From Antrodiella citrinella (taxonomy: Eukaryota; Basidiomycota; Agaricomycetes; Polyporales; Steccherinaceae): a stretch of 62,261 nucleotides of DNA. Below, piece by piece: positions 1 through 12,005 of this stretch. Made by a program: the position numbers and the translations under genes. A model generated the notes under the pieces. That model had not been told where the DNA came from and did no database searches. It was given only the letters and a program-made list of their open reading frames with translations. The DNA lies in the NCBI GenBank assembly GCA_004802725.1, contig SGPM01000109.1, positions 1 through 62,261 on the forward strand. The letters are read 5' to 3'. Numbering within the stretch: the first letter of the stretch is position 1; the number at the start of each line of letters is the position of its first letter.

Positions 1-228
1 TGAGGGAGCGAGATGCGTGCCTTTCACGATCTCCCATAGCTCGCACACGTCGTATGCCTTTTCCATCAAAATTGACCAAACATAAAAATTTTCCTCGTTG
101 GCGAGCCGATTGTCGTCCGACGTAGGGAAATAGGTTCCTACACCATGGGGAAGCTCCCAGGGTCGAGTTGAGACTGGGGCGTCCGGCGTAGGTAGTGACC
201 GTGTGGTTGCGACGGGACTCGGAGCCAT
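1..228 (-). CDS. Ty1/copia retrotransposon Gag, N-terminal fragment (runs off the window)
   Basis: An open frame of 76 codons starts at an ATG at 228-226 and reads leftwards to the window edge with no stop. The residues fit the start of a copia-type Gag: a short Ser/Thr/Pro-rich leader, then ENFYVWSILMEKAYDVC and ELWEIVKG, i.e. the N-F-x-x-W-x-x-x-M ... L-W-x-x-V pattern typical of this family. Gag packages the element RNA into virus-like particles; protease, integrase and reverse transcriptase should follow beyond the left edge. The call is strengthened by a tRNA primer site and an LTR edge immediately upstream on the same strand. Only the N-terminus is visible, so I cannot tell whether the element is intact. 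Seen: frame and motif. Known: family layout. Inferred: orientation and continuation outside the window. Confidence 0.75.
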   Translation of the reverse strand, partial: MAPSPVATTRSLPTPDAPVSTRPWELPHGVGTYFPTSDDNRLANEENFYVWSILMEKAYDVCELWEIVKGTHLAPS

Positions 229-400
229 TGCGATGGAATGATGTGCTGGCGTTTATGAAAGATGGGATAGAATCGTATAGATGGCGAGGATGTGGATTTC
301 GTGATAGGAAGATAATGAGAGATAGCAGAGGGGTAAATATGAGAGGATAGGGTAGGGTAGAGTAGTCCGGGAGTATTAGCAACAACGCGGTATGGATACT

Positions 401-415
401 GCAGGGCCCATAACC
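401..415 (-). other. Primer-binding site for an initiator-Met half-tRNA
   Basis: Read on the minus strand this is GGTTATGGGCCCTGC. It is complementary to the anticodon arm of eukaryotic initiator tRNA-Met (GCAGGGCCCAUAACC-type), the internal region used as primer by Drosophila copia and many Ty1/copia elements instead of the tRNA 3' end. It lies 173 bases upstream of the gag ATG, where a primer site belongs, and abuts a sequence ending in CA that would be the 3' end of the 5' LTR. The exact match length depends on the host tRNA sequence, which is not in this window. Confidence 0.7.
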
Positions 416-570
416 TGATAGTTTAGTATGAACTCAGTTGCGTGTAGAACAACTGATATTGTGAGTACTCTACCTGATAGTTTAGTATGAACTATACAGA
501 GAGATGAGTAAGAGAAAGATGAGAACGAACGAACGAAGACGTACCTCAGTTGCGTGTAGAACAACTGAGG
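416..570 (-). mobile_element. 5' LTR, inner edge and internal repeats (outer end unresolved)
   Basis: The base next to the primer site starts with TG on the plus strand (CA on the minus strand), as expected for an LTR end. The stretch contains a 22-bp direct repeat (413-434 and 472-493, motif CCTGATAGTTTAGTATGAAC) and two copies of a stem-loop at 434-456 and 544-570. Because the other LTR lies outside the window, the outer boundary and target-site duplication cannot be fixed; 570 is only the end of the repeated structure. Confidence 0.45.
544..570. repeat. Perfect 9-bp stem-loop, second copy of a repeated hairpin
   Basis: CCTCAGTTG (544-552) and CAACTGAGG (562-570) are exact inverse complements around the 9-base loop CGTGTAGAA. 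A copy with a 7-bp stem and the same loop lies at 434-456. The conserved loop and two-copy arrangement suggest a structured element of the LTR, possibly acting in the RNA, but the function is unknown. Confidence 0.6.
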
Positions 571-3500
571 AAAGAGAGAAACGCTACGCGACAGGTATGT
601 ACAGCGGGCGCTTAAACGATCATGGTACGGCTGTTGCCTCAAACGAATATCTACAATGTCCGTTATACTAATGTACATATTCTAACACGTGCTCCTCCTC
701 ATCCGGTATGTTTTACCCCTTGGACTCCTCCTTCCTTTATTATCCCTTCCTCTGTCGTCCTCACCAAGTGTTCATGTTTCCCTCATGTTCCGGTCACAGT
801 CCTCACCCCCTACATGTTTCCGCTTATTGTTACAGTTTTCGTTGTAACTTGTAGTTATATTCCTTTTTCCTTTCTATTTTCTTTAACGGACTCTTATTCT
901 TTGTCTCGTCATTTATCAAGACTCATCTACACATGACCCACTTATCATGTGACTTGCTTATTCAACATAAGCTGTAGGGCTTACTCATCGAGGCCTGTTG
1001 TATTACTAAGTCTCTTTGCTTACCTTTTTCTCTTGACTCATCATATCTGTACTTGTATATAAACTAGCAGTCTCGCTGTGGACCATCCTCAGCTTGACCT
1101 CCTTTGTTCAATACACAAAGTGTCCTAAGCAAGACCCAGACCACTCAGACAGACCCATAATTACTCAGACAGAACAACGACTTGCTTATTAAGACTCTTT
1201 GTCGTAACACTTATCTACTATCTGCCTCCGATCCGGACTTTGTCCATTCTCCGTAGGGTACCCCGTTAGTATAAGTAGCTACGACAGGACTGTACCATTT
1301 CTTCAGTTTGTAAATTAATGTTTCTTCCGTGTTCTCCTCTCGGGCCTCCGACCCTCTCTCCTTTACTTGAGCTCGACAGCACGTCACCCACCACTGTGTG
1401 GTGTTCGTGTACCCCGTCTCCGTCCGACCATCGCCCCTCTTTTCGTCCCCGTCATTTTGCCCTTCCCTCTCCCTTCTCTTTACTCCGGTATCTGTCCGGC
1501 TGACTCCTCTCTGCCTCCGAACTCCTCAATGGTACTTCTGTACTCGTTATCGGAGCCATCAGCAACATCCGTAGTATCTCCGTACCTCCTCCGCTACCTC
1601 CGTTCCTTCATCTGCTCCCCCTCCGTAGCATCTCCGCACGGACTTAACAGGTAGTGGGAGCTGGGTTGATAGTGTTCTTGAAAAGAAGCCTGCCGGGAGC
1701 TGACCTTGTGTTGTCCGAAGGAATCCCGAATCCCTGGACCCTAACGCAGTTTCTGCTGCCTCCTACTCCATGGCCAAATTCGTTGAACATGCCGTGCCAT
1801 CGAGGGGTGTTCCCTCTAGTATGTAGTATGGATATTGATCGTCTAGGTGCCGCTCCATGTTCAGTTTCAGGTGTAGAGCCCCGCAAGTACTAGTGATGAG
1901 TTGCAAGCCAGTGCAATGCAGCGGAGGGGTGCATTCATGGTGTACATGGGCTGATGAAATGGCATTGATTAGTCGCCTACTTCAATATGAACATGAACTC
2001 ACCTGCAGTTGCAATGTTGCATTTTGCCCTTCTGGCCGCGTCAGTGGTGGATGATGAGAAGATTGCGAGATGTTTGTCACGCTCATGCTTCAAGTATTGA
2101 TAATGTACACCCGGTGTATGCCATCCGAGTAAGAAACATGTTCTCGGAAGAGAACTTGCAATGAGTCAGTGTATTGTGGCTGAGACATAATCTACAGTGT
2201 CAAGATACCAATGACATCAGTAGTACATTGCTGTAGAGAGGGCTCGGATGACGTTCACTAGTACTTGCCAGTCACAGGTGATTGGTGGTACTAGTAGTAA
2301 TACTTGGTATTATAGACGGTCAGTCGTATCTCGCCCTTGAGCGGTGTTTGAAACTTTGCTCTGCCGTCTACTGCCACGCCGCTTTGCCGTTGTCCCAATT
2401 TGGGGGGTAGGTCAGGATATCACGCTAATCACTCGTGAGAATCACGTCCGAGATCGAGGGATCTGAGACCTCTTGGGCACGATCAGTGACGATCCACCAC
2501 CGTGCAGCACGAATTATAAACAAGCGTTCAGCTCTGACAGCTACAACTTCCATAGCTCAATATCATATCCAACACACGGAAACCGCGTGTAGTATATATG
2601 TGCGACGATACGACGATATCTGAAACACACAAACAGGCAATTCTATCAGGAACGATGCGGAAGCCAAAAGGCACCTCCTGCGCGTGGAGATAATCTTCTT
2701 CAAGGGTACGCACATGTCTGACGATTTCCTCCTGGTGTCCAGATAACCGACCTCGCCTTCCCTGTCCTGCGCGGGATTGATCATGTCCTCACAACGTCAA
2801 GAAGAAGTAAGTGATCGGACACGTGGCCGCAAAATGAAGGACCCGGTGAGGAGGAAGAGGGCAGAGGGCCAGAGTCTCCGACCATGAGGGACGACAGTGA
2901 TTCTGCATTATTCTCCGTCAATCTGGCAGATAGTTGAGCAGACGAGTAAATCGGGTCGGTGGTCGAAAACAAGCGTGCTGGGCGGTAGCCATCGTCGGAG
3001 AGTAGGTCTCACAAGATCCGACGATATTTGTTCCAGAAGAAGTGTCTGCGGTGATGTTAAACGAAAGGTATGAATCCGTATGATGTACAGCGCTAGAGAG
3101 AAACAGACCGTACTAGAAAATGCACGGCCCTATGCAAGACGTCAGTATATGCTCCTGCGCATAAAGTCACAGTAGACTGAGCGTTTCAAACGCCGCGCCA
3201 TCGTCATCATGTCCTGGGTTGCCCTGAAAATGAATCAACGAGCGGATGAAAGGATCTAGCGGAGGAGAAGCACACCTACGACATCCGTGAGACGCCAAAC
3301 CGCTGATGAAAGGGCTGAAGGCATGTGGCGGGTCCGCTGAAGTATGTGACCTTTCCTATCGAAGGGTATGCTTCCATGGTACAGTTGTACGGTAGCTTTG
3401 TCGATACTACACTCGGTATTTCTTGGGCACCGAAGGTGTATATGGTTTGAGAGCTTGAAAGCTTGACAGAAGATGGTTAGTGACGTGCGGGACAGTAACG

Positions 3501-6500
3501 GTCAAGCCGGGGTGGAGCCTTTGGCTGCGTATTTTCCGCTGCATGGGTATACCGGTCTGAAAATGTAGGAGGGCGGCTACAGGCACCTTGGTCAGTACCT
3601 ACATATAACTTGCTCCTTGACGACAAGCCGTGAAGAACCCTGCTATTTGAACGGACAGAGGTTCCCTGGCTTTACGACTGGACGGCATCCTCGAAGCTGA
3701 ACTCAAAGCCTTCTTCTCGTACGTCTCGTGACCAGTTGCTGTCTGGGCGTCCTGAGACCGACAGCGCCCGCTTCCTGAGAGTTGACAGGAAGCGTCTCGT
3801 CGGTGATCCGCAGATAACTTACTGACATCAGGATCAGCACGGCGACCGACCGGTCTCACGTACCAAACGCAAAAATAATGCTTACAAAATTACTGAGCCA
3901 CTCAGCTTCCCGCCTGGGAGCAAGGAAGACAGCCCAGAGCCATAATCCAGTGGAACCGCGGCCTAACCATTCAACGGAATAGTCTGGACCCTGTCGGAAC
4001 AATGAAGGGTGGTACGATGAGGGTCGCGTCACATGGAGTCGCAGTGTGGGGTAGAACGCGACCCGAGGGATGGGGGAGCGGCTCCAGTGGAGACGCGGAG
4101 GATTCAATTCGGTCGCCACAATATTAAGAACACCTTCCACGACACAAGGACTCGAGAACAACCAGGTGTCGTAGCCTGGAAACCCGCTCGGCGACGATCT
4201 TGTTCTGAACGTTCAGTAAGCGCGCTACAGACGCCACGACGACGAACCAAGTCGAGGGGATGGCCTCAGTCCCGGATACAAGCACATCTGGGGGGTCGTT
4301 ATCTTGCATGGTATCAATAGAGTGCAACGGCTTGTGTATTAGGTTTTTCGTCCTCGTTTCCACGTTGCAGCTGCTTGGGTCCGTGATCGTAGACGCCCAT
4401 AAGTCACTTGGGCCGCGATGGGTTGGATAAACAAGGCAGATATGGGTATAGAGCGCCGCCTGCTAGGCCTAAAGCGATTCACCTCGTCAAGGATGCGGTC
4501 CAAGATATACAGCAGTCTCCGGATGGGGTATTCAAGTCATCTGGGGTCAAGTCATCACCGCGGGCGTTGAAGCGAAAAACGCATTACCCCAGTATGTGTT
4601 CCTCAGAAAATTCAGCGCGTGAGCAAGGTCCTTGCGAGGCAGGCGAGCACAATTCCGCAGAGGAAGGATGAAATTACTTTCATCTACTTCCATCGGGGAG
4701 GGAAGGCGGTGCTAATGTGTAGGGGGCTATGCGTCAGCAGTACGACAAGTCAGACGATAATCACGGGAGTCATCACGGTTAATCCACGAGACGTAGACAG
4801 ACACAGACACACCCCTATTGACAGGACAAACGCTCTACGAAGAACGGTCCAGGAGGTACGGAGAACAAACGAATTAATAAGGCGGTGAGATGGTGATTGT
4901 TGCGGACAAATGGTGCACTGGCCCTCCGTGGAACTGCTCATCATAATGAAGGGAGACGAGCAGCGGAGACGACGCGCGACCTGTAAACGAAGCGTTCAGT
5001 ATCGCAAGGCTGTCAGGAAAAAGATCTGTAGGTGGTCGCCCAGATCGATCCGACGAAACAACCGATATCGAGGCTCGGCTCGAACCATCGCGGAAAGCCC
5101 GTCGTCAATATATGGATCGCACTTTGATCAGCGACGATGCGTTCGAGACTACACGTAAATCACTTACACCTTGTTCGCGTAAAATGTGGAGAGAAGCGAC
5201 TCCAGGTCGACTGAACAAGACAGAATCAAGCTGCCAGAGCGACCCCCAGATCGGAAAGTGGAGATAACAAGGTGGGTGCACGTTCATGTGGTCATACTAA
5301 ACAAGCCTACTGCCGCCGTGAATCCGGCGGAAAAGGTTGGACCAGGTTGGGCTGGCTGTGGTCACGATGCATACGCTGGCAGGGCTGGCTGTCTCCTGCC
5401 GGAAATGCCATTGTCCAGAGTTTGATGATCCTACAGAGTTACGAATTGGTCAGCGGTTGAAATGCATACCGTGGCAAAGTGGTAAACATAGCACAACTCG
5501 AACGGGGGTTGAAGCGCCTCCCCTTGTCTTTCTATGACGTTGAACGTTGAGGAGAATTGCCTTTTTCGTTGATGGTGCGTTGTCGTATGTTTTCGTAGCA
5601 GACAATAGTCCGGTCACCGGAGCCGGCGGAAAGGAAGGATATGAAATAACGAGCCGAAGAGAGGGACTTATACGGGTGTACGGCAGGGATGGTCGGATAA
5701 CATTGTATGAAACATCTACAATTCACGGTAGTGTGGGAAACAAGAGCGAGGAAGCAGGATGACTCCAGAAGCCGTGGTTCAGAACACCCAACCAGTGGGG
5801 ATCCAAGGTACGATCGCCACGCCACGGGGCTGAGGTTTGAGCTCCAAGAACAAGATGATTAACGTGGTAATGAGTTCAGTGTTCGCGTAGAACATAAAGG
5901 TTGAGCCGCTACGCACCACAGGTCTATCGGAGTCTAGAACGGTACGCCCTCGGTGGCCACAGATTCAGAACAGAGCGATACTGAATGGCAGCGGTATAAG
6001 GCACAGGTATCAAGGGTCCCGGGCCCAGCCGATTCTGAAAATGGAACGGCGCGATTGGGATGTATGTTGCCCCAAGGTGATTCGACGGAGGAGAATGTGA
6101 ATCACGCTGGATTGAGTTGAGATTGGAGAAGCTGCGATAGCACATGTCCCACGAGAGAAGCACACGGTCATGTCACACCAAAGGCAGACCCCCCTTCAGA
6201 CGTTCCGGTCAGAAACACCGAGAGGACTGTTGATCAACAAGTGGAGTGACGAATCTGGATGACGCGCCCATTTCAACTACTCGTATGTAGAATGGAGGCG
6301 TTGTTGTTGTTGCTGTGACCCTTATCCGTACGAGCGCTGTTACCTGAGGTTTATTGTATGTCAGAAAAACGCCGACTGTTGTTGTTGTGACAGCGACTCC
6401 TTTTTGGACTACCTAGAACTTTAATCGTCAGCAGAACAAAGACAATAAAGGCCGGGCAGTGCGATGGACGAGCGATAATACGATGTTCAATCGTGTTATG

Positions 6501-6534
6501 ATTTTCGCTGACTTTCGAGAAGATGGAAGAACAG
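571..6534. other. Gene-poor, repeat-like region
   Basis: I find no convincing gene here. Open frames are short, overlap on both strands and lack splice-joined continuations or recognisable domains. From about 680 to 1,640 the plus strand is strongly pyrimidine-biased with loose CCTCCG-type repetition. Two short GTT-rich microsatellite patches lie near 6,300 and 6,377. Together with the copia element on the left and a possible Gypsy relic on the right, this looks like a decayed transposon-rich block. Any real small gene here would be one I cannot recognise from sequence alone. Confidence 0.5.
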
Positions 6535-6828
6535 TTAACCCCCGGCTGCGAACGACAGCCTGAGATCGTCGGAGCTCAGAAGACCCAGGGCATCTCCCGA
6601 GTCCCGACCCCGCAAGCCGAGGTCTACAGTTGCCTGATATATCGATGGACGATCAACGTTGAAGAGGACGATCACTGGGCCGTATCCCAGCTCGAAGCCC
6701 ATAGCTCGATGCAGTGCGATGTGAGTCACTGTGGAGGGTGGTCGTGCAGTGGTATGCTCCCAGGCGGTGCAACATGTTGAGAACTTGTGGTGAAAGAGGC
6801 CCTCATGATAATCGTGACTCGGGTACAC
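6535..6828 (-). mobile_element. Possible Gypsy-type integrase C-terminal relic
   Basis: A minus-strand frame contains ALHRAMGFELGYGPVIVLF. This resembles the segment after the integrase core of fungal Gypsy polyproteins (R-A-T-G-Y/F-x-x-F-E-L-x-Y-G ... L-P). The following residues keep a weak resemblance to the downstream Leu/Arg-rich stretch. No integrase DDE core, reverse transcriptase or LTR is recognisable nearby, so this would be a fragment. The match is short and could be chance; a translated search against fungal Gypsy polyproteins would decide. Confidence 0.27.
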
Positions 6829-7512
6829 CAGCCTTGTGGCAATGTGTGGCCGCGGCTCATGATTGGACGGGGATGCAAGCAGGTATGCTGGGCTGCTGTG
6901 ATTGGCGTTGTCGGTGTGCAGTCGAGGCGCTGTACGTACCGGAAGGGGTTAGTAGGACGGCCTGCTGTCAAGTCATTGAAGAACCCACATATCACTTACC
7001 GACAGGCCGGTAGGACCCCTGTGCCAGATAATATTGTTTTGCAGGGTGCTGGAGGGAGCGTGCCCACCATCAGGGTTTGGTTGTTGATCAACGCCAGCCT
7101 CCCAGATCCTGGGAATTGAACTTACATTCGAGGCCCGCACGCGGCTCTTCGTCGCGCAGCTGGGGCACGGTGACGAGAAGACCTGTGGCGACTGGATCTG
7201 GGATGGCCAGGGCCAGATTAGAGTGGCAATAGAGGCGATGATGGGAGTCAAACGGATACGAAAGGACCATCCGTAGGAAAATGCTAGACCGTTACTCACG
7301 GTGGCCAACTCGAATCAACGCGGAGCTTGTAATCGCGTGCTTACGTAATTGTTGACTGCGAATTCTTGGCCGCACGCTGCCGCAACAACGTTAAACAAAC
7401 AATTATAAGGGCCGCTACCACACGCTCCACCGCCCAATCCTCCCTTCTCGCCTTTCCCTCCCAAATATTCCATCCACACCATCCCTCCCTCCCGAATATT
7501 CCCTCGCGTCGA

Positions 7513-8265
7513 ATGGCCTCTTTCTATCCAAACAAACGGCGACGGACAGCGACGGGCGTCCTCGCTGGCGACTGTGGTCCTCGCCCGCAGCGCGACGTCC
7601 TTACCAGCCTGCTGAATGGCGTCCCAAAATATGTCGAGGTGGAGAACGACGAGGCGAGGCGAGTGAAGAAGAAGGAGAAGCGGCAGCGAGAGAAGGACAA
7701 GGAGCGTGAAAGGGAGAGGAAACGCGCCAACTCGTCCGCTAAACCTCTCAAGGAGCAGGGCTCCCCGGCCCCAGTGGCCATCGCCAGTACCAGTGCGGAC
7801 GCGATCTCCGCCCCTCCTCCCGTCGTCCACAAACGTCCTCCCATTGCTCAGCCGCGACCCATCGCCGCCTCAGCCTTCTGGCAGGCTCGCCCCTCCATCC
7901 ACATCCCCATGAATCGGGCCGAGTCAATCACCCCGCCACCCATGCCGTCCTCGCCATCATCCACCCCCGATCCGTCCATGTCATCTGCAACTTCAGCCAC
8001 GTCCTCCAAGCGTCCGTACACTCCTGACGACGGCGAAAGCGTCACTGACCGTGGTCGTAGCGGGAGCTCGCCGCCTCCTCGACGGCATGTTGACAAGAAG
8101 CGGCGCGTCCCCTGCAAGAAGGGGTGGAAGGGGTGGGTCGAGGGCTCGCCGGAACCGTCTGAGAAGCTCATCAACCTCGACGCTGTGACCGTGCTGCACG
8201 AGCGAAAGACGCGCAGTGGCAAGAACTTTGACGCTATCGGTCTGGGCAAAGAGGGCTGGGTTTAA
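7513..8265 (+). CDS. Conserved basidiomycete protein, Lys/Arg-rich, function unknown
   Basis: This is a single-exon frame of 250 residues. The start was placed at the ATG at 7513 because the open frame upstream reads like a pyrimidine-rich leader. Residues 50-85 are a highly charged Lys/Arg/Glu stretch suited to a helix or nuclear signal. The middle (about 90-180) is Pro/Ser/Thr-rich and probably disordered. The C-terminus has an ordered-looking block, CKKGWKGWVEGS followed by EKLINLDAVTVL and RKTRSGKNFDAIG. I believe this block recurs in Agaricomycete proteins of unknown function, but I cannot name a family. Multiple basic clusters (KRRR near the N-terminus, KKRR before the C-terminal block) make a nuclear location likely by inference. 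It lies upstream of MTG1 on the same strand, with about 950 bases between them. Confidence 0.7.
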   Translation: MASFYPNKRRRTATGVLAGDCGPRPQRDVLTSLLNGVPKYVEVENDEARRVKKKEKRQREKDKERERERKRANSSAKPLKEQGSPAPVAIASTSADAISAPPPVVHKRPPIAQPRPIAASAFWQARPSIHIPMNRAESITPPPMPSSPSSTPDPSMSSATSATSSKRPYTPDDGESVTDRGRSGSSPPPRRHVDKKRRVPCKKGWKGWVEGSPEPSEKLINLDAVTVLHERKTRSGKNFDAIGLGKEGWV

Positions 8266-9219
8266 AGAAGGTGCGCTCGTCGTTCATTTTACGGTTGAAA
8301 TCGTCTGACTTGTTATCCGATGTAGCCCTATCGTGTCTCCTCACCGCCGTGCCCAATGTTTAGAGGTCCCCTTTTCTTTATCGTAGAGGCTTCGTTGCTT
8401 CATCAAGCTTGTGTCGCCGCTATCCCCCGCCACTGGATTATCGCCTTGTCCCTTGTCATGTTTCTCTTTGTTGGTATCTTTGGTTGGATCGTTGACATTA
8501 TCTCTCGCGCGTTTTTCCTTCTCGCTGGTCTATCTTCATTTGTACAAAAATTGTCCTCGTTTGCTTCAATATCTGACATCGTTGGCGTCTCCGATTTTTT
8601 GTTTGATACAACTTCAAGTAGCAGTACGGCAATCTCGATATGCCCACCCGAATCATGATTATGGTTTCCATGCATATGTTGTGTGAGCAAGTATGTCGCC
8701 GTGTGTTGTTGATGATGAGCGGTGCGATGCGCGATGGAATCGAACACCGACCAACGGACACCGACCGATTTCCGTGGGTTGACGTTGTGAGGATCGTTCG
8801 CGACCAGGGCATAAGCGAGTGCGCCAATCTTCGATCGCAGCCGCCGGTTCGAGCCGATCACCAGATTCTTTCCATTCTTCACTCTCCCTCCTCACGAGTT
8901 TCATATTTTGGAAAACGTGCTCTTGCCCCTCACCTCCAGCCGTTACTTTGCTTCCGCGATCGATTCGTTTTCCGTACTGGGCTGTAAGGTTATTGCAGCG
9001 GGCTGAGCCCCCTTTTTCGGTAATTTCGCTTGCGCACCAAATTTGCCTCCGACGCTTCGCTGTTGTCTCACATCTTTTCAACGGTCCCTGGCGCATTTAA
9101 AGCTCTCAGAGAAAGTTCGTGGTCGAATATCACCAAGAAAGAGCAGATAACAGGCGTAGGACACGGAGGTGCAGTTAGAGTTGGCGGTAACGTGGCGTAT
9201 ACAGGTATGTTCTGAAACT
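8266..9219. other. Intergenic region before MTG1
   Basis: No gene was recognised. The left part should hold the 3' UTR of the preceding gene and the right part the MTG1 promoter and leader. Open frames on both strands are short and unconserved in appearance. A TTCGA-containing segment near 8,750 and another near 8,845 were inspected as possible tRNA T-arms and dismissed. Confidence 0.5.
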
Positions 9220-11785
9220 ATGACACGCCTCCGATATCTCACCTATTCTCTCTGCTACTCCGCATCGAACCCACAACACAGATACGCTCCCAGTGTCTAC
9301 AACGTTTGGATCATCATGCTTTCTCACATACACTTTCCACTCTTACCGGTCGCCCCGTCATGGTATCCCGGCCATATGACACAATTCGCTCGGGCCCTTC
9401 CTGGGCTGTTACGACGGACGGATATCGTGCTGGAGTTGAGGGATTCGAGGCTGCCGTTGACGAGCATCAACAGGAATTTCGAATGTGAGTTGCTTCCAAG
9501 TCGCGGTCTATCTCAGTTCCTGTTCGGCACGTTCTGGCAGCGGTGGCTGTGGCGACGCAGTCAGAGGTCGTAATATTGCGACATATATCAAGTGGCTGTA
9601 GATTTGAAGGTCATGGCTTTGCCTGATCCTTCTCTCCCGGTCAGACACACAAGTGGGGCGACCTCTTGTCGTCTAGCTCGAACGATCACTGTCTGCATTT
9701 TTTGACGGCGTGGTACAGGGCGTGAGCTCGATTCCATATGCATGCGTCATAGACCAGGCAGACTCCCGCACGACCCGTTTTTGGATTTGTTTGGCGGACA
9801 ACATGTTATTTCCCGCAATCCCAAGAGTGTGTCATGTCGCGGGATCTATGATCTATCATGATATCTGTGGTCGGTGGTTTCTTCAGCTCAGTATATGTCT
9901 CCCTAAAGTGGTTTACCCTTTACGCCGAAGTGAAGTGACGTTGGTAGTGCATGGACACTTGATATATAACCAACTGCCTCGGCAACCGCGGCTGCGCAGT
10001 CTCATCTTTCTGTCTCGAGGTCTATCATGTACTGATGATGTCAACGGCCACAGCTGCCTTGCTGAAATGGCAGCGTGAACGCGGTCACGTTGTGGGAGCG
10101 CTGGAAGGGCCCGGAGACATCACACAGCCGTATACGCCTACATGTGAACGTATAGTCGTCTTCAATAAACGCGATCTGGTGCCGAGCTGGGGAATCGAAG
10201 TGCGTATGTTCAAACTGTCTTACTTGTGTATTTATTTGACTGATTCTTGCTGATATTCTTGGGTTTTCATTCCAGTAGCCGTTCCGAAAAGCCCTTGCTA
10301 GCAAGTATCCGGGTCAGACGGTGTTCTTTTCATCTACAGATAAGTCAAGAGATGTGAGAGACCTCAGCAAGTTGATCATCGGTATGTACCGTTCTCCTAC
10401 ATCTTGAAATCCACGATCGATCCTGTATCGTTCAGGAATCGCTCAGCGAAATCGCCTGGCACCGGAAACGAACGTCCTCGTCGTCGGAATGCCAAATATC
10501 GGCAAGTCGACACTTCTCAACGCTCTACGAAGCATGGGAATACAAGGGCGTAAGTGCCACCACATAAATCACTTTTCCACGCAGACCGAGCTAACCGTCT
10601 TCCCTGAATGTTGTCTCCACATAAACAAACACATGCGCCCACACCAGCAACTCCCAAAGCACTTCAAACATCTGCTAATCCGGGCAAGACGCGCGCCATA
10701 TCTACCCGACTCAAACTCAGCCAGGACCCATTGGTGTACTCCTACGACTCGCCTGGAGTCATGCTTCCGTTCCTCGGGCATGGAGACCAAGGCGCAGAGC
10801 GTGGCGTCAAGCTTGCACTTATCGGTCAGTTGCTTTCTCGCGTAGCTTCCGAACAGACAAACCGACTTACTTACTCGCTCGCTTTCTCTATTTCATCCAC
10901 CACAAATTTTGCCCTGCTCCAACCGTGGCACGATCCCTGACTTACCCACCGGATGTCCCTGATGATCTATTCGCCCGTGGTGTCGCACCGTCTCCAACAC
11001 TTCTGATGGTCGCATTCCCGCTATCGTCTCCATTATAACTCGTGCTAAACGTTGACTGGAATGTTCCGTCGATGATAGCGGGGATCAAAGAAGGCTTGTA
11101 TGACGCAGAGCCATTGGCTACCTACCTCTTGTACCGCCTAAATATCCTCGATCCAATTGGTAAGCGTTCCACATTCCCATCCCCTATACCACTCTAGTAT
11201 ATCAAACCACGGGGTTTTCTTCTTACCGCCCGAATACAAATTCAGCGAGGCCTAACGCTGACGCTGCATGTGTACGTTTTACCCCTTCTCGCAGCGCCAG
11301 CCTATCTGGAAATCCTGCCGCCGGGATCTCCGCCTACGACTGAGATCGAACAATTCTTGGACGCGCTCGGGAGGCGGCTTGGGATGCTGGGTAGAGGTGG
11401 AGTTGTGGACCAGAACCGCGCCGCCGTGTGGTTCTTGAACTGGTGGCGGAACTCTGGCGCACGCGCCTCTGCGATGTCGCTGCTGCCACGAGCTCCAGCC
11501 TCTCGAGACCCAGCGGACCCCGCTGCAGCTGGGTTGGTACGGCGACACGGTTGGGGCTTCGACCTGGAATGGACAGTCAGTCCGGAAGAAGCGACGCAGT
11601 ACGATGCGGCGATGGTGCAGCGCAAAATGGAGGCGTGTCTGGACGACTTTGAAAAAGTGGCGGAACAGGATGAAAAGGAGGGCGGGGGTGTCAGTAACAC
11701 GCAGGTGAAGAAGAAGGCGAGAGATGAGCTTATGGCCAGGCGGGCCAAGAGAACTGCTGCGCGCGCGCCTCCGGGCGCCAGATAG
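9220..11785 (+). CDS. MTG1: Mitochondrial ribosome-associated GTPase 1 (MTG1-like)
   Basis: A seven-exon model (9220-9484, 10054-10199, 10279-10381, 10436-10549, 10648-10824, 11079-11159, 11295-11785) gives 458 residues with all phases matching. It shows the circularly permuted GTPase order of the YlqF/MTG1 family: G4 NKRD at about 126-129, then G1 GMPNIGKST at 189-197, then G3 DSPG at 243-246. The family's N-terminal SWYPGHM motif is followed by a DIVLELRDSRLPL block. The N-terminus is basic and suits a mitochondrial presequence. MTG1 acts in late assembly of the mitochondrial large ribosomal subunit. The start at 9220 was chosen for this presequence; a downstream ATG at 9316 is an alternative. 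Intron 1 (569 nt) is about ten times longer than most introns in this window, and intron 5 is 254 nt. Confidence 0.93.
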
Positions 11786-12005
11786 AAATACCAGTCTCAG
11801 CTCAGGGAGTAGCTGTGCTGGATACAACCGACGGGCGCGATGGCCAAGGAGGTGAGTCGACATGTCGCCGCGTGTACCGCGTGTCGTATGTGTGCCAGTG
11901 ACTGACAATGACTGATTATCAGGTTGATGAGCGCAGGGGCTTGTTGAAGTAAACGGCCGTGGTGACCGCCCTGCTGCTGTCTTATATGGCCCCACGTTGC
12001 CCGTC

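Noticed and set aside
5870..5895. Weak resemblance of GTTCAGTGTTCGCGTAGAAC to the LTR hairpin
   Set aside because: The stem is not preserved and the match is short, so a solo-LTR remnant cannot be claimed.
8740..8870. Possible tRNA T-arms (TTCGATTC and GGTTCGAGCC)
   Set aside because: A T-stem could be drawn for the first, but no acceptor stem, D-arm or A box could be matched at the right distance.
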